A DNA stretch of 64,000 nucleotides, taken from Pseudomonas proteolytica. Its GTDB lineage: Bacteria > Pseudomonadota > Gammaproteobacteria > Pseudomonadales > Pseudomonadaceae. The notes below the pieces were generated by a model. The model was not told the origin of the DNA and did no database searches. It saw nothing but the letters and a program-made list of their open reading frames with translations. Numbering within the stretch: position 1 is the stretch's first letter; each line of letters opens with the position of its first letter. Shown here one piece after another: positions 10,001 through 19,157 of this stretch. The translations under genes and the position numbers were made by a program. The stretch spans positions 1 through 64,000 of the forward strand of contig NZ_VFEV01000021.1 in the NCBI RefSeq assembly GCF_007858275.1. Direction: 5' to 3'.

Positions 10001-10414
10001 ATGACCACCCGTCTCGAAGAAATCCAGCGTCGCACCGACCTGTCCGTGACCCATGTAACCAAGGCCGTATTCCCTCCGACCACCAACCACCACAACACGC
10101 TGTTTGGCGGCACTGCATTGGCGTGGATGGATGAAGTGTCATTCATTACCGCCACGCGTTTTTGTCGCTTGCCGTTGGTGACGGTTTCTACCGATCGTAT
10201 CGACTTCAATCACGCGATCCCGGCCGGTTCCATCGTCGAACTGATTGGCCGGGTGATCAAGGTCGGTAACACCAGCCTCAAGGTAGAAGTGCAAGTGTTT
10301 GTCGAGAGCATGAGTGCCGATGGTCGCGAGAAGGCGATCCAGGGTGTGTTCAGCTTTGTGGCAATCGATGCCGACAAGCGTCCGGTGCCGGTGCTGCCAG
10401 GGTTTGTAGACTGA
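10001..10414 (+). CDS. Acyl-CoA thioesterase, hotdog fold (YciA-like)
   Basis: 137 residues. A single hotdog domain with the typical N-terminal active-site run NHHNTLFGGTALAWMDEVS (about residues 27-45) and the later PAGSIVELIGRVIKVGNTSL strand. Such enzymes hydrolyse acyl-CoA to free acid and CoA; the substrate range is unknown here. The ATG at 10001 is preferred to the upstream TTG at 9977 because the family begins near MTTRLEEI. It stands alone between the L19 terminator and xerD. Confidence 0.85.
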   Translation: MTTRLEEIQRRTDLSVTHVTKAVFPPTTNHHNTLFGGTALAWMDEVSFITATRFCRLPLVTVSTDRIDFNHAIPAGSIVELIGRVIKVGNTSLKVEVQVFVESMSADGREKAIQGVFSFVAIDADKRPVPVLPGFVD

Positions 10415-10460
10415 CCTGAGACCGCGTCGCTGCTCTTGCAGGCAAGGCATGTATTTCCCT

Positions 10461-10487
10461 GTGGGAGCTGGCTTGCCTGCGATAGGA
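10461..10487. repeat. Single REP element
   Basis: A single copy of the GTGGGAGCTGGCTTGCCTGCGAT core lies between the thioesterase gene and xerD, with a partial inverse (GCAGGCAAGGC) just upstream. Confidence 0.75.
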
Positions 10488-10522
10488 TCTACCAGACACC
10501 GAAGTAATCAACCTGAGCCCCC

Positions 10523-11419
10523 ATGCCCGCCATTGACCACCCCCTGATCGACCGTTTCCTTGATGCCCTCTGGCTGGAAAAAGGCCTGTCGGACAACACT
10601 CGCCAGTCCTACCGCAGCGACCTGGCTCTGTTCAATGGCTGGCTATTGGAGAGAAACCTCGAGCTCAGCCAAGCCGGGCGCGAGTTGATCCTCGATCACC
10701 TGGCCTGGCGCCTTGAACAAAACTACAAACCGCGCTCCACCGCACGATTTCTCTCGGGAGTGCGTGGGTTTTATCGCTATTTGCTCCGGGAAAAGCTGAT
10801 TGCGGTCGACCCGACCCTGCAAGTCGATATGCCGCAACTCGGCAGGCCATTGCCCAAATCCCTGTCGGAAGCCGACGTTGAAGCCCTGCTGGCCGCGCCC
10901 GACCTGAGCGAGGCCATCGGCCAGCGTGACCGCGCCATGCTGGAGGTGTTGTATGCCTGCGGCCTGCGCGTCACCGAGCTGATCAGCCTGACCCTGGAGC
11001 AGGTCAACCTGCGCCAGGGCGTGTTACGGGTGATGGGCAAGGGCAGCAAGGAACGCCTGGTGCCCATGGGTGAAGAGGCGATCGTGTGGGTCGAGCGCTA
11101 TATGCGCGATGCCCGCAGCGAACTGCTCGGCGGGCGCCCCAGTGACGTGCTGTTTCCCAGCCTGCGCGGCGAGCAGATGACCCGCCAGACCTTCTGGCAT
11201 CGCATCAAGCACCAGGCCAAGGTGGCCGGGATCGGCAAGTCGCTGTCCCCCCACACCCTGCGCCATGCGTTCGCCACCCATTTGCTCAACCACGGCGCGG
11301 ACTTGCGGGTGGTGCAGATGTTGCTGGGTCATAGCGATCTGTCGACCACGCAGATTTACACCCACGTGGCGCGCGCAAGGTTGCAGGAGCTGCACGCCAA
11401 ACATCACCCAAGGGGCTGA
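10523..11419 (+). CDS. xerD: Site-specific tyrosine recombinase XerD
   Basis: 298 residues, as in E. coli XerD. XerD and XerC resolve chromosome dimers at dif under FtsK control. An N-terminal SAM-like core-binding domain (about 5-90) precedes the catalytic domain, where the six active residues are all visible: R in ACGLRVTEL, K in GKGSKERLVP, H and R in SPHTLRHAFATH, H in LLGHSDLSTTQ and the nucleophile Y in IYTHV. It lies directly upstream of dsbC, the usual pseudomonad order. This is the chromosomal enzyme, not a phage integrase. Confidence 0.95.
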   Translation: MPAIDHPLIDRFLDALWLEKGLSDNTRQSYRSDLALFNGWLLERNLELSQAGRELILDHLAWRLEQNYKPRSTARFLSGVRGFYRYLLREKLIAVDPTLQVDMPQLGRPLPKSLSEADVEALLAAPDLSEAIGQRDRAMLEVLYACGLRVTELISLTLEQVNLRQGVLRVMGKGSKERLVPMGEEAIVWVERYMRDARSELLGGRPSDVLFPSLRGEQMTRQTFWHRIKHQAKVAGIGKSLSPHTLRHAFATHLLNHGADLRVVQMLLGHSDLSTTQIYTHVARARLQELHAKHHPRG

Positions 11420-11560
11420 CAGGCCCCAATTTGGCCGCCGGCGTCTGCCCTGGCGCCCAATTGTGGTAGGCTTTGCCGGTTTGCAAAGGGGACGGCCCCG
11501 AGCCGTGTTTCCAGATCGGCGTCCTGGCCTTCGTCCCTGCATCTGCCTTCAGGAGTTCCC

Positions 11561-12292
11561 ATGCGCTTGACCCAGATTTTCGCCGCCGCAGCTATTGCGT
11601 TGGTCTCAACCTTTGCCGTCGCCGATGACGCCGCCGAGAAGACAATCCGTAAGAGTCTGGAAAGCCTCCAACTCGAAACCCCGGTCGAAAGCATCAGCGC
11701 CAGCCCCATGGCCGGCCTGTATGAAGTCAAACTCAAGGGCAGCCGCGTGCTGTACGCCAGTGCCGACGGCCAGTACATCGTCCAGGGCTACCTGTTCCAG
11801 TTGAAAGACGGCAAGCCGGTCAACCTCACCGAGAAGGCCGAGCGCCTGGGCGTGTCCAAGTTGATCAACGGCATTCCGGTTGCAGAAACCGTGGTGTATC
11901 CGGCCATTGGCGAGACCAAGACCCACATCACCGTGTTCACCGACACCACCTGCCCGTACTGCCACAAACTGCACGCCGAAGTGCCTGAGCTGAACAAAAT
12001 GGGCGTCGAAGTGCGCTACGTCGCGTTCCCGCGCCAGGGTCTGGGTTCGCCGGGCGACAAGCAGTTGCAAGCGGTCTGGTGTTCGGCTGACAAGAAAGCC
12101 GCCATGGACAAGATGGTCGACGGCAAGGACATCAAGGCTGCTGCCTGTGCCAACCCAGTGTCCAAGCAGTTCAACCTGGGCCAGTCGATCGGCGTGAACG
12201 GTACGCCGGCCATCGTTTTGGCAGACGGCCAGGTCATTCCGGGCTACCAGCCTGCACCACAAATCGCCAAACTGGCGTTGGGTGCCAAATAA
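11561..12292 (+). CDS. dsbC: Thiol:disulfide interchange protein DsbC
   Basis: 243 residues. A cleavable signal peptide (about 1-21, ending FAVA) sends it to the periplasm, where it isomerises wrong disulfides. An N-terminal dimerisation domain (about 25-85) is followed by a thioredoxin fold with the CPYC active site (FTDTTCPYCHKLH, about residues 125-137) and the cis-proline loop GVNGTPAIVL near residue 212. A second Cys pair is also present (WCSADKKA and AACANP). Two hairpins follow the stop. Confidence 0.95.
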   Translation: MRLTQIFAAAAIALVSTFAVADDAAEKTIRKSLESLQLETPVESISASPMAGLYEVKLKGSRVLYASADGQYIVQGYLFQLKDGKPVNLTEKAERLGVSKLINGIPVAETVVYPAIGETKTHITVFTDTTCPYCHKLHAEVPELNKMGVEVRYVAFPRQGLGSPGDKQLQAVWCSADKKAAMDKMVDGKDIKAAACANPVSKQFNLGQSIGVNGTPAIVLADGQVIPGYQPAPQIAKLALGAK

Positions 12293-12351
12293 GCAGTATC
12301 GTCGAGCCTTTGACGGTCAGACCCGCCGAGCAGTCGACGGGTCATTAATAG

Positions 12352-12377
12352 CGAGCCGCAGTTGTGCGGCTGTTTTT
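12352..12377 (+). terminator. Rho-independent terminator after dsbC
   Basis: AGCCGCA and TGCGGCT pair around GTTG and are followed by TTTTT, 60 bp after the dsbC stop. Confidence 0.85.
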
Positions 12378-12379
12378 CA

Positions 12380-12404
12380 CGGCCGACCTTGAGTCGGCCG
12401 TTTC
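12380..12404 (+). other. Leader hairpin just upstream of hom
   Basis: CGGCCGAC and GTCGGCCG form an 8-bp stem (loop CTTGA) immediately after the dsbC terminator and 15 bp before the hom start. It could be a second terminator stem or a structure near the hom ribosome site. It has only a short TTTC after it. Confidence 0.5.
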
Positions 12405-12419
12405 ATGGGGAGTTCTTCA

Positions 12420-13724
12420 GTGAAACCGGTCAAAGTAGGCATCTGTGGGTTAGGGACCGTCGGTGGCGGCACCTTGAACGTACTTCAGCGTAATGCTGAG
12501 GAAATTTCCCGCCGTGCAGGGCGTGGGATTGAAGTGGCACAAATTGCCATGCGTACGCCAAAGCCTCAGTACCAAACGACCGGTATTGCGATTACCAACG
12601 ATGTCTTCGACGTGGCCACCAACCCTGAAATCGATATCGTCATCGAGCTGGTGGGCGGCTACACCGTCGCCCGTGAGCTGGTGCTCAAGGCCATCGAAAA
12701 CGGCAAGCATGTGGTCACTGCCAACAAGGCGCTGATTGCCGTGCACGGCAATGAAATCTTCGCCAAGGCCCGCGAGAAGGGTGTGATCGTTGCGTTCGAA
12801 GCAGCGGTGGCCGGCGGTATCCCGGTGATCAAGGCGATCCGTGAAGGCCTGTCGGCCAACCGCATCAACTGGGTAGCCGGCATCATCAACGGCACCGGTA
12901 ACTTCATCCTGACCGAAATGCGCGAGAAGGGCCGTACCTTCGAAGACGTGCTGGCCGAGGCCCAGGCCCTGGGTTACGCCGAAGCCGACCCGACATTTGA
13001 CGTCGAGGGCATCGACGCAGCGCATAAGCTGACTATCCTGGCGTCCATCGCCTTTGGCATTCCGCTGCAGTTCGACAAGGCCTACACCGAAGGCATCACC
13101 AAGCTGACCACCGCCGACGTGAACTACGCCGAAGCCCTGGGCTACCGCATCAAGCACTTGGGCGTGGCGCGCAGCACCGCGGCCGGTATCGAATTGCGCG
13201 TACACCCGACCCTGATCCCGGCCGATCGCCTGATCGCCAACGTCAATGGCGTGATGAACGCGGTGATGGTCAATGGCGACGCCGCCGGTTCGACCCTGTT
13301 CTACGGCGCTGGCGCCGGCATGGAGCCGACCGCTTCCTCGGTGATTGCCGACCTGGTGGACGTGGTCCGCGCCATGACCAGCGACCCGGAAAACCGCGTG
13401 CCGCACCTGGCCTTCCAACCAGACTCGTTGTCGGCGCACCCGATCCTGCCGATCGAAGCCTGCGAAAGCTCCTACTACCTGCGCATCCAGGCCAAGGATC
13501 ATCCGGGCGTGTTGGCCCAGGTGGCCAGCATCCTCTCGGAACGCGGTATCAACATTGAGTCGATCATGCAGAAGGAAGTCGAAGAACACGACGGCCTGGT
13601 ACCCATGATCCTGCTGACGCACCGTGTGCTGGAACAGCACATGAACGATGCCATCGCCGCCCTGGAAGCCTTGCAAGGCGTGGTCGGGCCGGTGGTACGG
13701 ATCCGCGTCGAACACCTTAACTAA
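12420..13724 (+). CDS. hom: Homoserine dehydrogenase
   Basis: 434 residues from the GTG at 12420, chosen because GGGGAG lies 8 nt upstream and the protein begins with the conserved KPVKVGICGLGTVGGGT. It reduces aspartate semialdehyde to homoserine, the branch toward threonine and methionine. Domains: NAD(P)-binding (about 5-130), catalytic (about 137-315, with GIINGTGNFILTEM and the ADPTFDVEGIDAAHK stretch) and a C-terminal ACT domain (about 350-425, DHPGVLAQVASILSERGIN) that normally gives threonine feedback. thrC follows, so both act in threonine synthesis. Confidence 0.96.
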   Translation: MKPVKVGICGLGTVGGGTLNVLQRNAEEISRRAGRGIEVAQIAMRTPKPQYQTTGIAITNDVFDVATNPEIDIVIELVGGYTVARELVLKAIENGKHVVTANKALIAVHGNEIFAKAREKGVIVAFEAAVAGGIPVIKAIREGLSANRINWVAGIINGTGNFILTEMREKGRTFEDVLAEAQALGYAEADPTFDVEGIDAAHKLTILASIAFGIPLQFDKAYTEGITKLTTADVNYAEALGYRIKHLGVARSTAAGIELRVHPTLIPADRLIANVNGVMNAVMVNGDAAGSTLFYGAGAGMEPTASSVIADLVDVVRAMTSDPENRVPHLAFQPDSLSAHPILPIEACESSYYLRIQAKDHPGVLAQVASILSERGINIESIMQKEVEEHDGLVPMILLTHRVLEQHMNDAIAALEALQGVVGPVVRIRVEHLN

Positions 13725-13734
13725 CGATAGGTTG

Positions 13735-13763
13735 CAGAGGCCCCGCAGGTTCGGCGGCCTCTG
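13735..13763 (+). terminator. Hairpin between hom and thrC
   Basis: CAGAGGCC and GGCCTCTG pair around a 13-nt loop with no T-run. It lies in the 66-bp gap within the presumed hom-thrC operon and may only attenuate or stabilise the transcript. Confidence 0.4.
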
Positions 13764-13790
13764 TTCAAGAATGTTGTAGAGGAGCCAGTC

Positions 13791-15200
13791 ATGCGTTACA
13801 TCAGCACCCGCGGCCAGGCACCGGCCCTGAATTTCGAAGACGTCCTGCTCGCAGGCCTCGCCACCGACGGCGGTCTGTACGTGCCGGAAAACCTGCCACG
13901 TTTCACCCAGGAAGAAATCGCCTCCTGGGCCGGCCTGCCGTACCACGAGCTGGCGTTCCGGGTCATGCGCCCGTTCGTCACCGGCAGCATCCCCGATGCC
14001 GATTTCAAAAAGATCCTCGAAGAGACCTACGGCGTGTTCTCCCACAACGCCATCGCTCCGTTGCGCCAACTGAACGGCAACGAATGGGTGCTGGAGCTGT
14101 TCCACGGCCCGACCCTGGCGTTCAAGGATTTCGCCCTGCAACTGCTCGGTCGCCTGCTGGACTACGTGCTGGAGAAACGCGGCGAACGCGTGGTGATCAT
14201 CGGTGCCACCTCCGGTGATACCGGCTCGGCGGCCATCGAAGGCTGCAAGCACTGCGAAAACGTCGACATTTTCATCCTGCACCCGCACAACCGTGTCTCG
14301 GACGTGCAGCGCCGGCAGATGACCACTATCTTTGGCGAGAACATCCACAACATCGCCGTCGAAGGCAACTTCGATGACTGCCAGGAAATGGTCAAGGCCA
14401 GCTTCGCCGACCAGAGCTTCCTCAAGGGCACGCGCCTGGTAGCGGTGAACTCGATCAACTGGGCGCGGATCATGGCCCAGATCGTTTACTACTTCCACGC
14501 CTCGCTGCAGCTGGGCGGGCCGGCGCGTTCGGTGTCGTTCTCGGTGCCGACCGGCAACTTCGGCGATATCTTCGCCGGCTACCTGGCGCGCAACATGGGC
14601 CTGCCGATCAACCAATTGATCGTCGCCACCAACCGCAACGACATCCTGCACCGCTTCATGAGTGGCAACCAGTACGTCAAGGAAACCCTGCACGCGACCC
14701 TGTCGCCGTCGATGGACATCATGGTCTCGTCGAACTTCGAGCGTTTGCTGTTCGACATGCACGGTCGCAACGGCGCAGCCCTGGCCGGCCTGATGGACAG
14801 CTTCAAGCAGGGTGGCGGTTTCAGCGTCGACCAGGAGCGCTGGACCGAAACCCGCAAGCTGTTCGACTCCCTGGCGGTGGACGATGCCCAGACCTGCGAG
14901 ACCATCGCCGAAGTCTATGCCCAGACCGGCGAACTGCTGGACCCGCACACCGCCATTGGCGTCAAGGCCGCGCGCGAATGCCGCCGTAGCTTGGATATCC
15001 CGATGGTCATCCTCGGCACGGCCCACCCGGTGAAATTCCCCGAGGCGGTGCAGAAGGCCGGAGTCGGCAAAGCCCTGGAACTGCCGCCGCACCTGGCTGA
15101 CCTGTTCGAGCGTGAAGAGCGTTGCACCGTGCTGCCTAACGACCTCAAAGCCATCCAGGCGTTTGTCAGCCAGCATGGCAATCGTGGGAAGCCGCTCTGA
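13791..15200 (+). CDS. thrC: Threonine synthase
   Basis: 469 residues, the usual size of the long (fungal/gammaproteobacterial) type. It is a PLP enzyme that converts O-phosphohomoserine to threonine. The N-terminal motif MRYISTRGQAPALNFEDVL is typical, the PLP lysine lies in HGPTLAFKDFALQ (about residue 112) and the phosphate-binding loop in IGATSGDTGSAAIEG (about 142-156). It has an AGAGGAG ribosome site and its own terminator. Confidence 0.97.
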   Translation: MRYISTRGQAPALNFEDVLLAGLATDGGLYVPENLPRFTQEEIASWAGLPYHELAFRVMRPFVTGSIPDADFKKILEETYGVFSHNAIAPLRQLNGNEWVLELFHGPTLAFKDFALQLLGRLLDYVLEKRGERVVIIGATSGDTGSAAIEGCKHCENVDIFILHPHNRVSDVQRRQMTTIFGENIHNIAVEGNFDDCQEMVKASFADQSFLKGTRLVAVNSINWARIMAQIVYYFHASLQLGGPARSVSFSVPTGNFGDIFAGYLARNMGLPINQLIVATNRNDILHRFMSGNQYVKETLHATLSPSMDIMVSSNFERLLFDMHGRNGAALAGLMDSFKQGGGFSVDQERWTETRKLFDSLAVDDAQTCETIAEVYAQTGELLDPHTAIGVKAARECRRSLDIPMVILGTAHPVKFPEAVQKAGVGKALELPPHLADLFEREERCTVLPNDLKAIQAFVSQHGNRGKPL

Positions 15201-15225
15201 GACCAGGAGCGCTACTCGCTTGATG

Positions 15226-15265
15226 AAAACGGCGCTTGTCCAGAAATGGGCCAGCGCCGTTTTTC
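15226..15265 (+). terminator. Rho-independent terminator after thrC
   Basis: AAAACGGCGCT and AGCGCCGTTTT form an 11-bp stem around a 16-nt loop, followed by TTTC, 25 bp after thrC. Confidence 0.88.
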
Positions 15266-15284
15266 TTGGGCGGGGTGCTGACCA

Positions 15285-15423
15285 CCTGTGGCGAGGGGGC
15301 TTGTCCCCCGCTGGGCTGCGTAGCAGCCCCAACACCCCCACCTCGGTATATCTGATTAAACTGAGTAGGTCTTAATGGGGCTGCTGCGCAGCCCAGCGGA
15401 GGGCAAGCCTCCTCGCCACAGGT
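15285..15423. repeat. Long inverted REP-like element
   Basis: CCTGTGGCGAGGGGGCTTG at the left end is mirrored by CAAGCCTCCTCGCCACAGG at the right end, and internal CTGGGCTGCGTAGCAGCCCC by GGGGCTGCTGCGCAGCCCAG. It is the same GGCTGC-GCAGCC family as the 127-bp unit at 1-127 and 386-512. With the thrC terminator it fills the 289-bp gap upstream of the sensor kinase gene. Confidence 0.85.
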
Positions 15424-15489
15424 GGGAGTTGATCCTTAAGCGCGGTTACCGCAGCACACCCGATAACAACCAACAAGGAAGCCCACAAG

Positions 15490-18400
15490 GTGCCGTTCAC
15501 GACCCGATGGCGCCAGTGCCTACTGAGCCTGCTCCTGCTCGGCCAACTGCCCGTCAGCCTGGCCGCCGTCAGCCTGCCGTTCAATCTGGTGCCGGCGTTT
15601 ATCACCCTGCCGCCCATGACCCTGGCGCCCGCCGAACGGCAGTGGCTGGCACAGCATCGCACCTTGAAAGTGGGGATCTCTATCGATGATTACCAACCCA
15701 TCGATATCACCCGTGATCACAATCGCTACCAGGGTATCAGTGCCGACTACCTGAGCCTGGTGGGCGCGCGGCTCGGCGTGCCGATGCAAGTGATGGGTTT
15801 TGCAGAGCGGGCCCAGGCGGTGGAGGCGTTGCGCAGCGGCGCTATTGATATCCTCACCAGTGCCAACGGCTACGAGCGGGATGTGCCCGGCCTGGCCTTT
15901 ACCCCGGACTATATGCCGGATCGTTCAGTGGTCGTGGTGCGGACTGACGACGTCCTGCAAGACGATCTCAAGGATAAGAAAGTCGTGTTGCTTGATGGCT
16001 ACGCCAACGTCAAGAACGTGCATGCGGCGTACCCGCAAAGCCACATCATGCTCGCGCCCAACCTCTACAGCGGCCTGGAAGCCCTGGCCCAGGGCGATGT
16101 GGATGCGTTTATCGGCAATGAAGTGATCGTGCGCGCCTACAAGTCCCTGCGCCCCTACCTGGGGATGCAGATCAAGGAGCAGAGCCGCCTGGCGCCGATT
16201 GGCTTTGCCTTCGCCACGCGCCAGGCCGACCCCTTGTTGGGCCGGATGATGGACCGCGCGCTGCACAGCATCGATGACTCGGTACGCCGCGAAATTCTCG
16301 CTCGCTGGACCACCGGCCTGGGGGTGGACGTTGACGGTGAGCGTATCCCCCTGACCGCCGCCGAGCAGGCCTGGATGCTGCGCCATCCCCAGGTAGTGGT
16401 GGCGGCCCAGCAATACTCGCCGTATGTATTCAAGGACAAAGACGGCCGTTGGGTAGGGATGAATATCGACCTGCTTAATCGCCTGTCGCGCATGACCGGT
16501 GTGCAGTTTGTCCTCGAGGAAGTGTTTTCTACCGCGCAAACCCTGGAACTCCTGGAAACCCACGGTGCGGACATGAGTACCACGCTCGTGGAAAATACCG
16601 AGCGCCGGCGCTTTCTCGATTTCAGCCATGGTTTTGGCGGCGCCGGCTGGGTGTTTGTCGAACGGGTCGATGCGCCGCCGGTGATCAACCTGAGCCACCT
16701 CTCGGGCAAGGTCTTGGCGTTGCCCGCGCGGCATGTGCTGGAGGCCTATATCCGTCGCGAATACCCAGAGATCCGCCTGCGCCTGGTGCCCAACTACATC
16801 GAGGCCCGCGCCTTGGTCGCCCGGGGAGACGCCGACGCGACCATCCAGAGTGAAGTGGAGGTACAGAGTTACCCGACCGATGAGTTGCGGGTCGGTCGCA
16901 GCGTCGATGGCAAGTGGTCCAGTGACAGCCTGGCCGTACGCAAGGACCATCCCGAGTTGCTGAGTATTTTGAACAAGGCCCTGGAGGCCTTGCCGGTGGC
17001 CGAACTGAGCGCTTTGCGCTTGCGTTGGATGGGCGCGGTGGCAGTCCCGGTGCCCGCCTGGCAGCGGGTGCCGTCGTGGGCCTACTGGACGGTCGCCACG
17101 GCGCTGCTGTTGGTGCTGATGTCGCTCGTCTGGAACAGCCGGCTCAAGCGCCAGATCCGCCAGCGGGTCGAGGCCGAGCGGCGGCTCAATGACCAGTTGG
17201 CCTTCAAGCGGGCCTTGCTCGACGGTATTCCCAACCCCGTATTTGTGCGCGATCTTGCTGGCCGCCTGGTCACCTGCAACAAAAGCTATGAGCAACAGAT
17301 GTCCACCCGGCTGGAGCTGATTCGCGGCCTGACCCTGCCACAGAGCGCAGTGCTGCCTGACACCACGGCCTGGCGCCTGCATATCGGGCATATGGAGCAA
17401 CTGGCCACACAGCAGTCGTTGTTTGTCGACCGCCAGTTGGAGTTCAACGGCGGCATTGCCCACGTCTATCAATGGACCGTGCCGTTTTATGACGCCAAGG
17501 GTCAGTTGCAGGGCTTGCTTGGCGGTTGGGTGGATATCAACGAGCGCAAGGTCCTGGAAACCCAACTGATGGACGCACGGCGCGCCGCTGATGCCGCGAA
17601 CTACGCCAAGAGCGCCTTTGTGTCGAACCTCAGCCATGAGATCCGCACACCGATGACGGCGATTATCGGCCTGCTCGAACTGGAGCAGGAACGCGCCCTG
17701 GCCTCGGGGGCGCCTGTCTCCGAGGCGCTGCAGGTGGCCCATCGTTCGGCACGGGAACTGATCGCATTGATGGGCGATAGCCTGGACCTGGCGAAGATCG
17801 AAGCCGGCCACCTGCAACTGGCGCCACAGACCACCGACCTGAAAGGTTTCTTTGAAGGCATCCAGCGACTGTTTGAAGCCACCGCGCAGAAAAAGGGCCT
17901 GCACCTGACCCTGGCGTTTGATCCCCAGGCGCAAGGCTTCTATTGGTTCGACCCGCTACGCCTGCGCCAGGTCATGCATAACCTGCTGGGCAATGCGCTG
18001 AAATTCACGCAGCACGGAGAAGTGCGCCTGCGGGTGGCCTGCCAGGTGGATGGTGACGGTCACGAATACCTGCACCTGTGCGTCGAAGACACCGGGCCCG
18101 GTATCAGCGTTGAACAGCAGGCCCGGGTGTTCAAGCCGTTTATCCAGGGCAGCCCGCTGACAGCGGCCGAGCATGGCGGCACCGGGTTGGGCTTGAGCAT
18201 CTGCCAGCAACTGGTGGACTTGATGGGGGGGGAGATCACCCTGCACAGTGCCTTGGGCGAAGGCACCACCGTGTGCATCGACCTGCGCCTGGACCGGGTC
18301 GGCAGTGACGACCTGCCCGCGCCAGCCGCCGCCGTGCCTGTGCAGGCACCGGGCCGGGCATTGTCGGTGCTGATTGTCGACGACCTGCCGGCCAACCGCC

Positions 18401-19071
18401 TGGTGCTGGCCCAGCAGTTGCAATTTCTCGGGCATCAGGTGGTGGCCCTCAATAGTGCCGAGGCGGCGTTGCAACGTTGGCGCAGCGAGGCGTTCGACGT
18501 GCTGGTGACCGATTGTCATATGCCGGGTATGTCGGGTTATGCCCTGGCCGAGGCCATTCGCCAGATAGAAGCCCAGGAGCAGCGCCCGCGTTGCGCGTTG
18601 GTGGGTTGCACCGCCGATGCCCAGGAAGACGAAGGGCAGCGCGGCCGGCAGGCGGGTTTGGATGTGCTGCTGGTCAAGCCGGTGACCCTGGAGCAATGGA
18701 CCCAGGTATTGGCCCGGGTCACGGCCGTACCTGCCTTCGACCTGCAGGCTCTGCGCAAGATGACCCAGGCCGACGGGCCGATCCTGCAAAGCATGTTGCA
18801 GGAGCTGGCGAACAACCTTGAGCACGAGCACCGCTTGTTGGGCAGCGCCATGGCCGAGCGTGACCTGGCGCAGTTGCGGGCCAGCCTGCATCGTCTCAAG
18901 GGCATTTGTTGCCTGGTGGATGCGCTGCCATTGGCCAAGGCCTGCATCGCCCTCGAAACCAGTGCCCGGGAGCACCGTGACGATGAACTGGCGCAGCACT
19001 GGCAAACCTTGTCCGCGACCATGGGGGTGTTGCAGCAAGAAATCCGGCCTTATCTACAGGCGCAAGAATAA
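15490..19071 (+). CDS. BvgS/RocS1-like hybrid sensor histidine kinase
   Basis: 1193 residues from a GTG with AAGGAA 9 nt upstream. Order: N-terminal signal or anchor helix, two periplasmic SBP_bac_3-type binding domains (about 50-275 and 290-515), membrane helix (about 528-548), PAS domain (about 570-690), HisKA with SHEIRTP (His716), HATPase (HNLLGNALKF, DTGPGIS, GGTGLGLS), receiver (Asp1008 in VTDCHMP) and C-terminal HPt (His1134 in LHRLKG). All phosphorelay residues are intact. Architecture and its neighbours match RocS1/SadS, which in P. aeruginosa controls biofilm, fimbrial cup genes and type III secretion. The inducing ligand is unknown. Confidence 0.9.
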   Translation: MPFTTRWRQCLLSLLLLGQLPVSLAAVSLPFNLVPAFITLPPMTLAPAERQWLAQHRTLKVGISIDDYQPIDITRDHNRYQGISADYLSLVGARLGVPMQVMGFAERAQAVEALRSGAIDILTSANGYERDVPGLAFTPDYMPDRSVVVVRTDDVLQDDLKDKKVVLLDGYANVKNVHAAYPQSHIMLAPNLYSGLEALAQGDVDAFIGNEVIVRAYKSLRPYLGMQIKEQSRLAPIGFAFATRQADPLLGRMMDRALHSIDDSVRREILARWTTGLGVDVDGERIPLTAAEQAWMLRHPQVVVAAQQYSPYVFKDKDGRWVGMNIDLLNRLSRMTGVQFVLEEVFSTAQTLELLETHGADMSTTLVENTERRRFLDFSHGFGGAGWVFVERVDAPPVINLSHLSGKVLALPARHVLEAYIRREYPEIRLRLVPNYIEARALVARGDADATIQSEVEVQSYPTDELRVGRSVDGKWSSDSLAVRKDHPELLSILNKALEALPVAELSALRLRWMGAVAVPVPAWQRVPSWAYWTVATALLLVLMSLVWNSRLKRQIRQRVEAERRLNDQLAFKRALLDGIPNPVFVRDLAGRLVTCNKSYEQQMSTRLELIRGLTLPQSAVLPDTTAWRLHIGHMEQLATQQSLFVDRQLEFNGGIAHVYQWTVPFYDAKGQLQGLLGGWVDINERKVLETQLMDARRAADAANYAKSAFVSNLSHEIRTPMTAIIGLLELEQERALASGAPVSEALQVAHRSARELIALMGDSLDLAKIEAGHLQLAPQTTDLKGFFEGIQRLFEATAQKKGLHLTLAFDPQAQGFYWFDPLRLRQVMHNLLGNALKFTQHGEVRLRVACQVDGDGHEYLHLCVEDTGPGISVEQQARVFKPFIQGSPLTAAEHGGTGLGLSICQQLVDLMGGEITLHSALGEGTTVCIDLRLDRVGSDDLPAPAAAVPVQAPGRALSVLIVDDLPANRLVLAQQLQFLGHQVVALNSAEAALQRWRSEAFDVLVTDCHMPGMSGYALAEAIRQIEAQEQRPRCALVGCTADAQEDEGQRGRQAGLDVLLVKPVTLEQWTQVLARVTAVPAFDLQALRKMTQADGPILQSMLQELANNLEHEHRLLGSAMAERDLAQLRASLHRLKGICCLVDALPLAKACIALETSAREHRDDELAQHWQTLSATMGVLQQEIRPYLQAQE

Positions 19072-19157
19072 TAGGTGAAAGAATAGGACGCGTCCTATGG
19101 GGGCTTGCGCGGGTTTTGGCTAATGTAACGATCTTGCACGTAGCCCCAGAGTTTCCC

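Noticed and set aside
12450..15341. 963-codon antisense ORF across hom and thrC
   Set aside because: It is a shadow ORF; both sense genes are unambiguous and the antisense product has no recognisable domain.
15925..17934. 669-codon antisense ORF inside the kinase gene
   Set aside because: It is a shadow of the sensor kinase frame; no ribosome site or domain.
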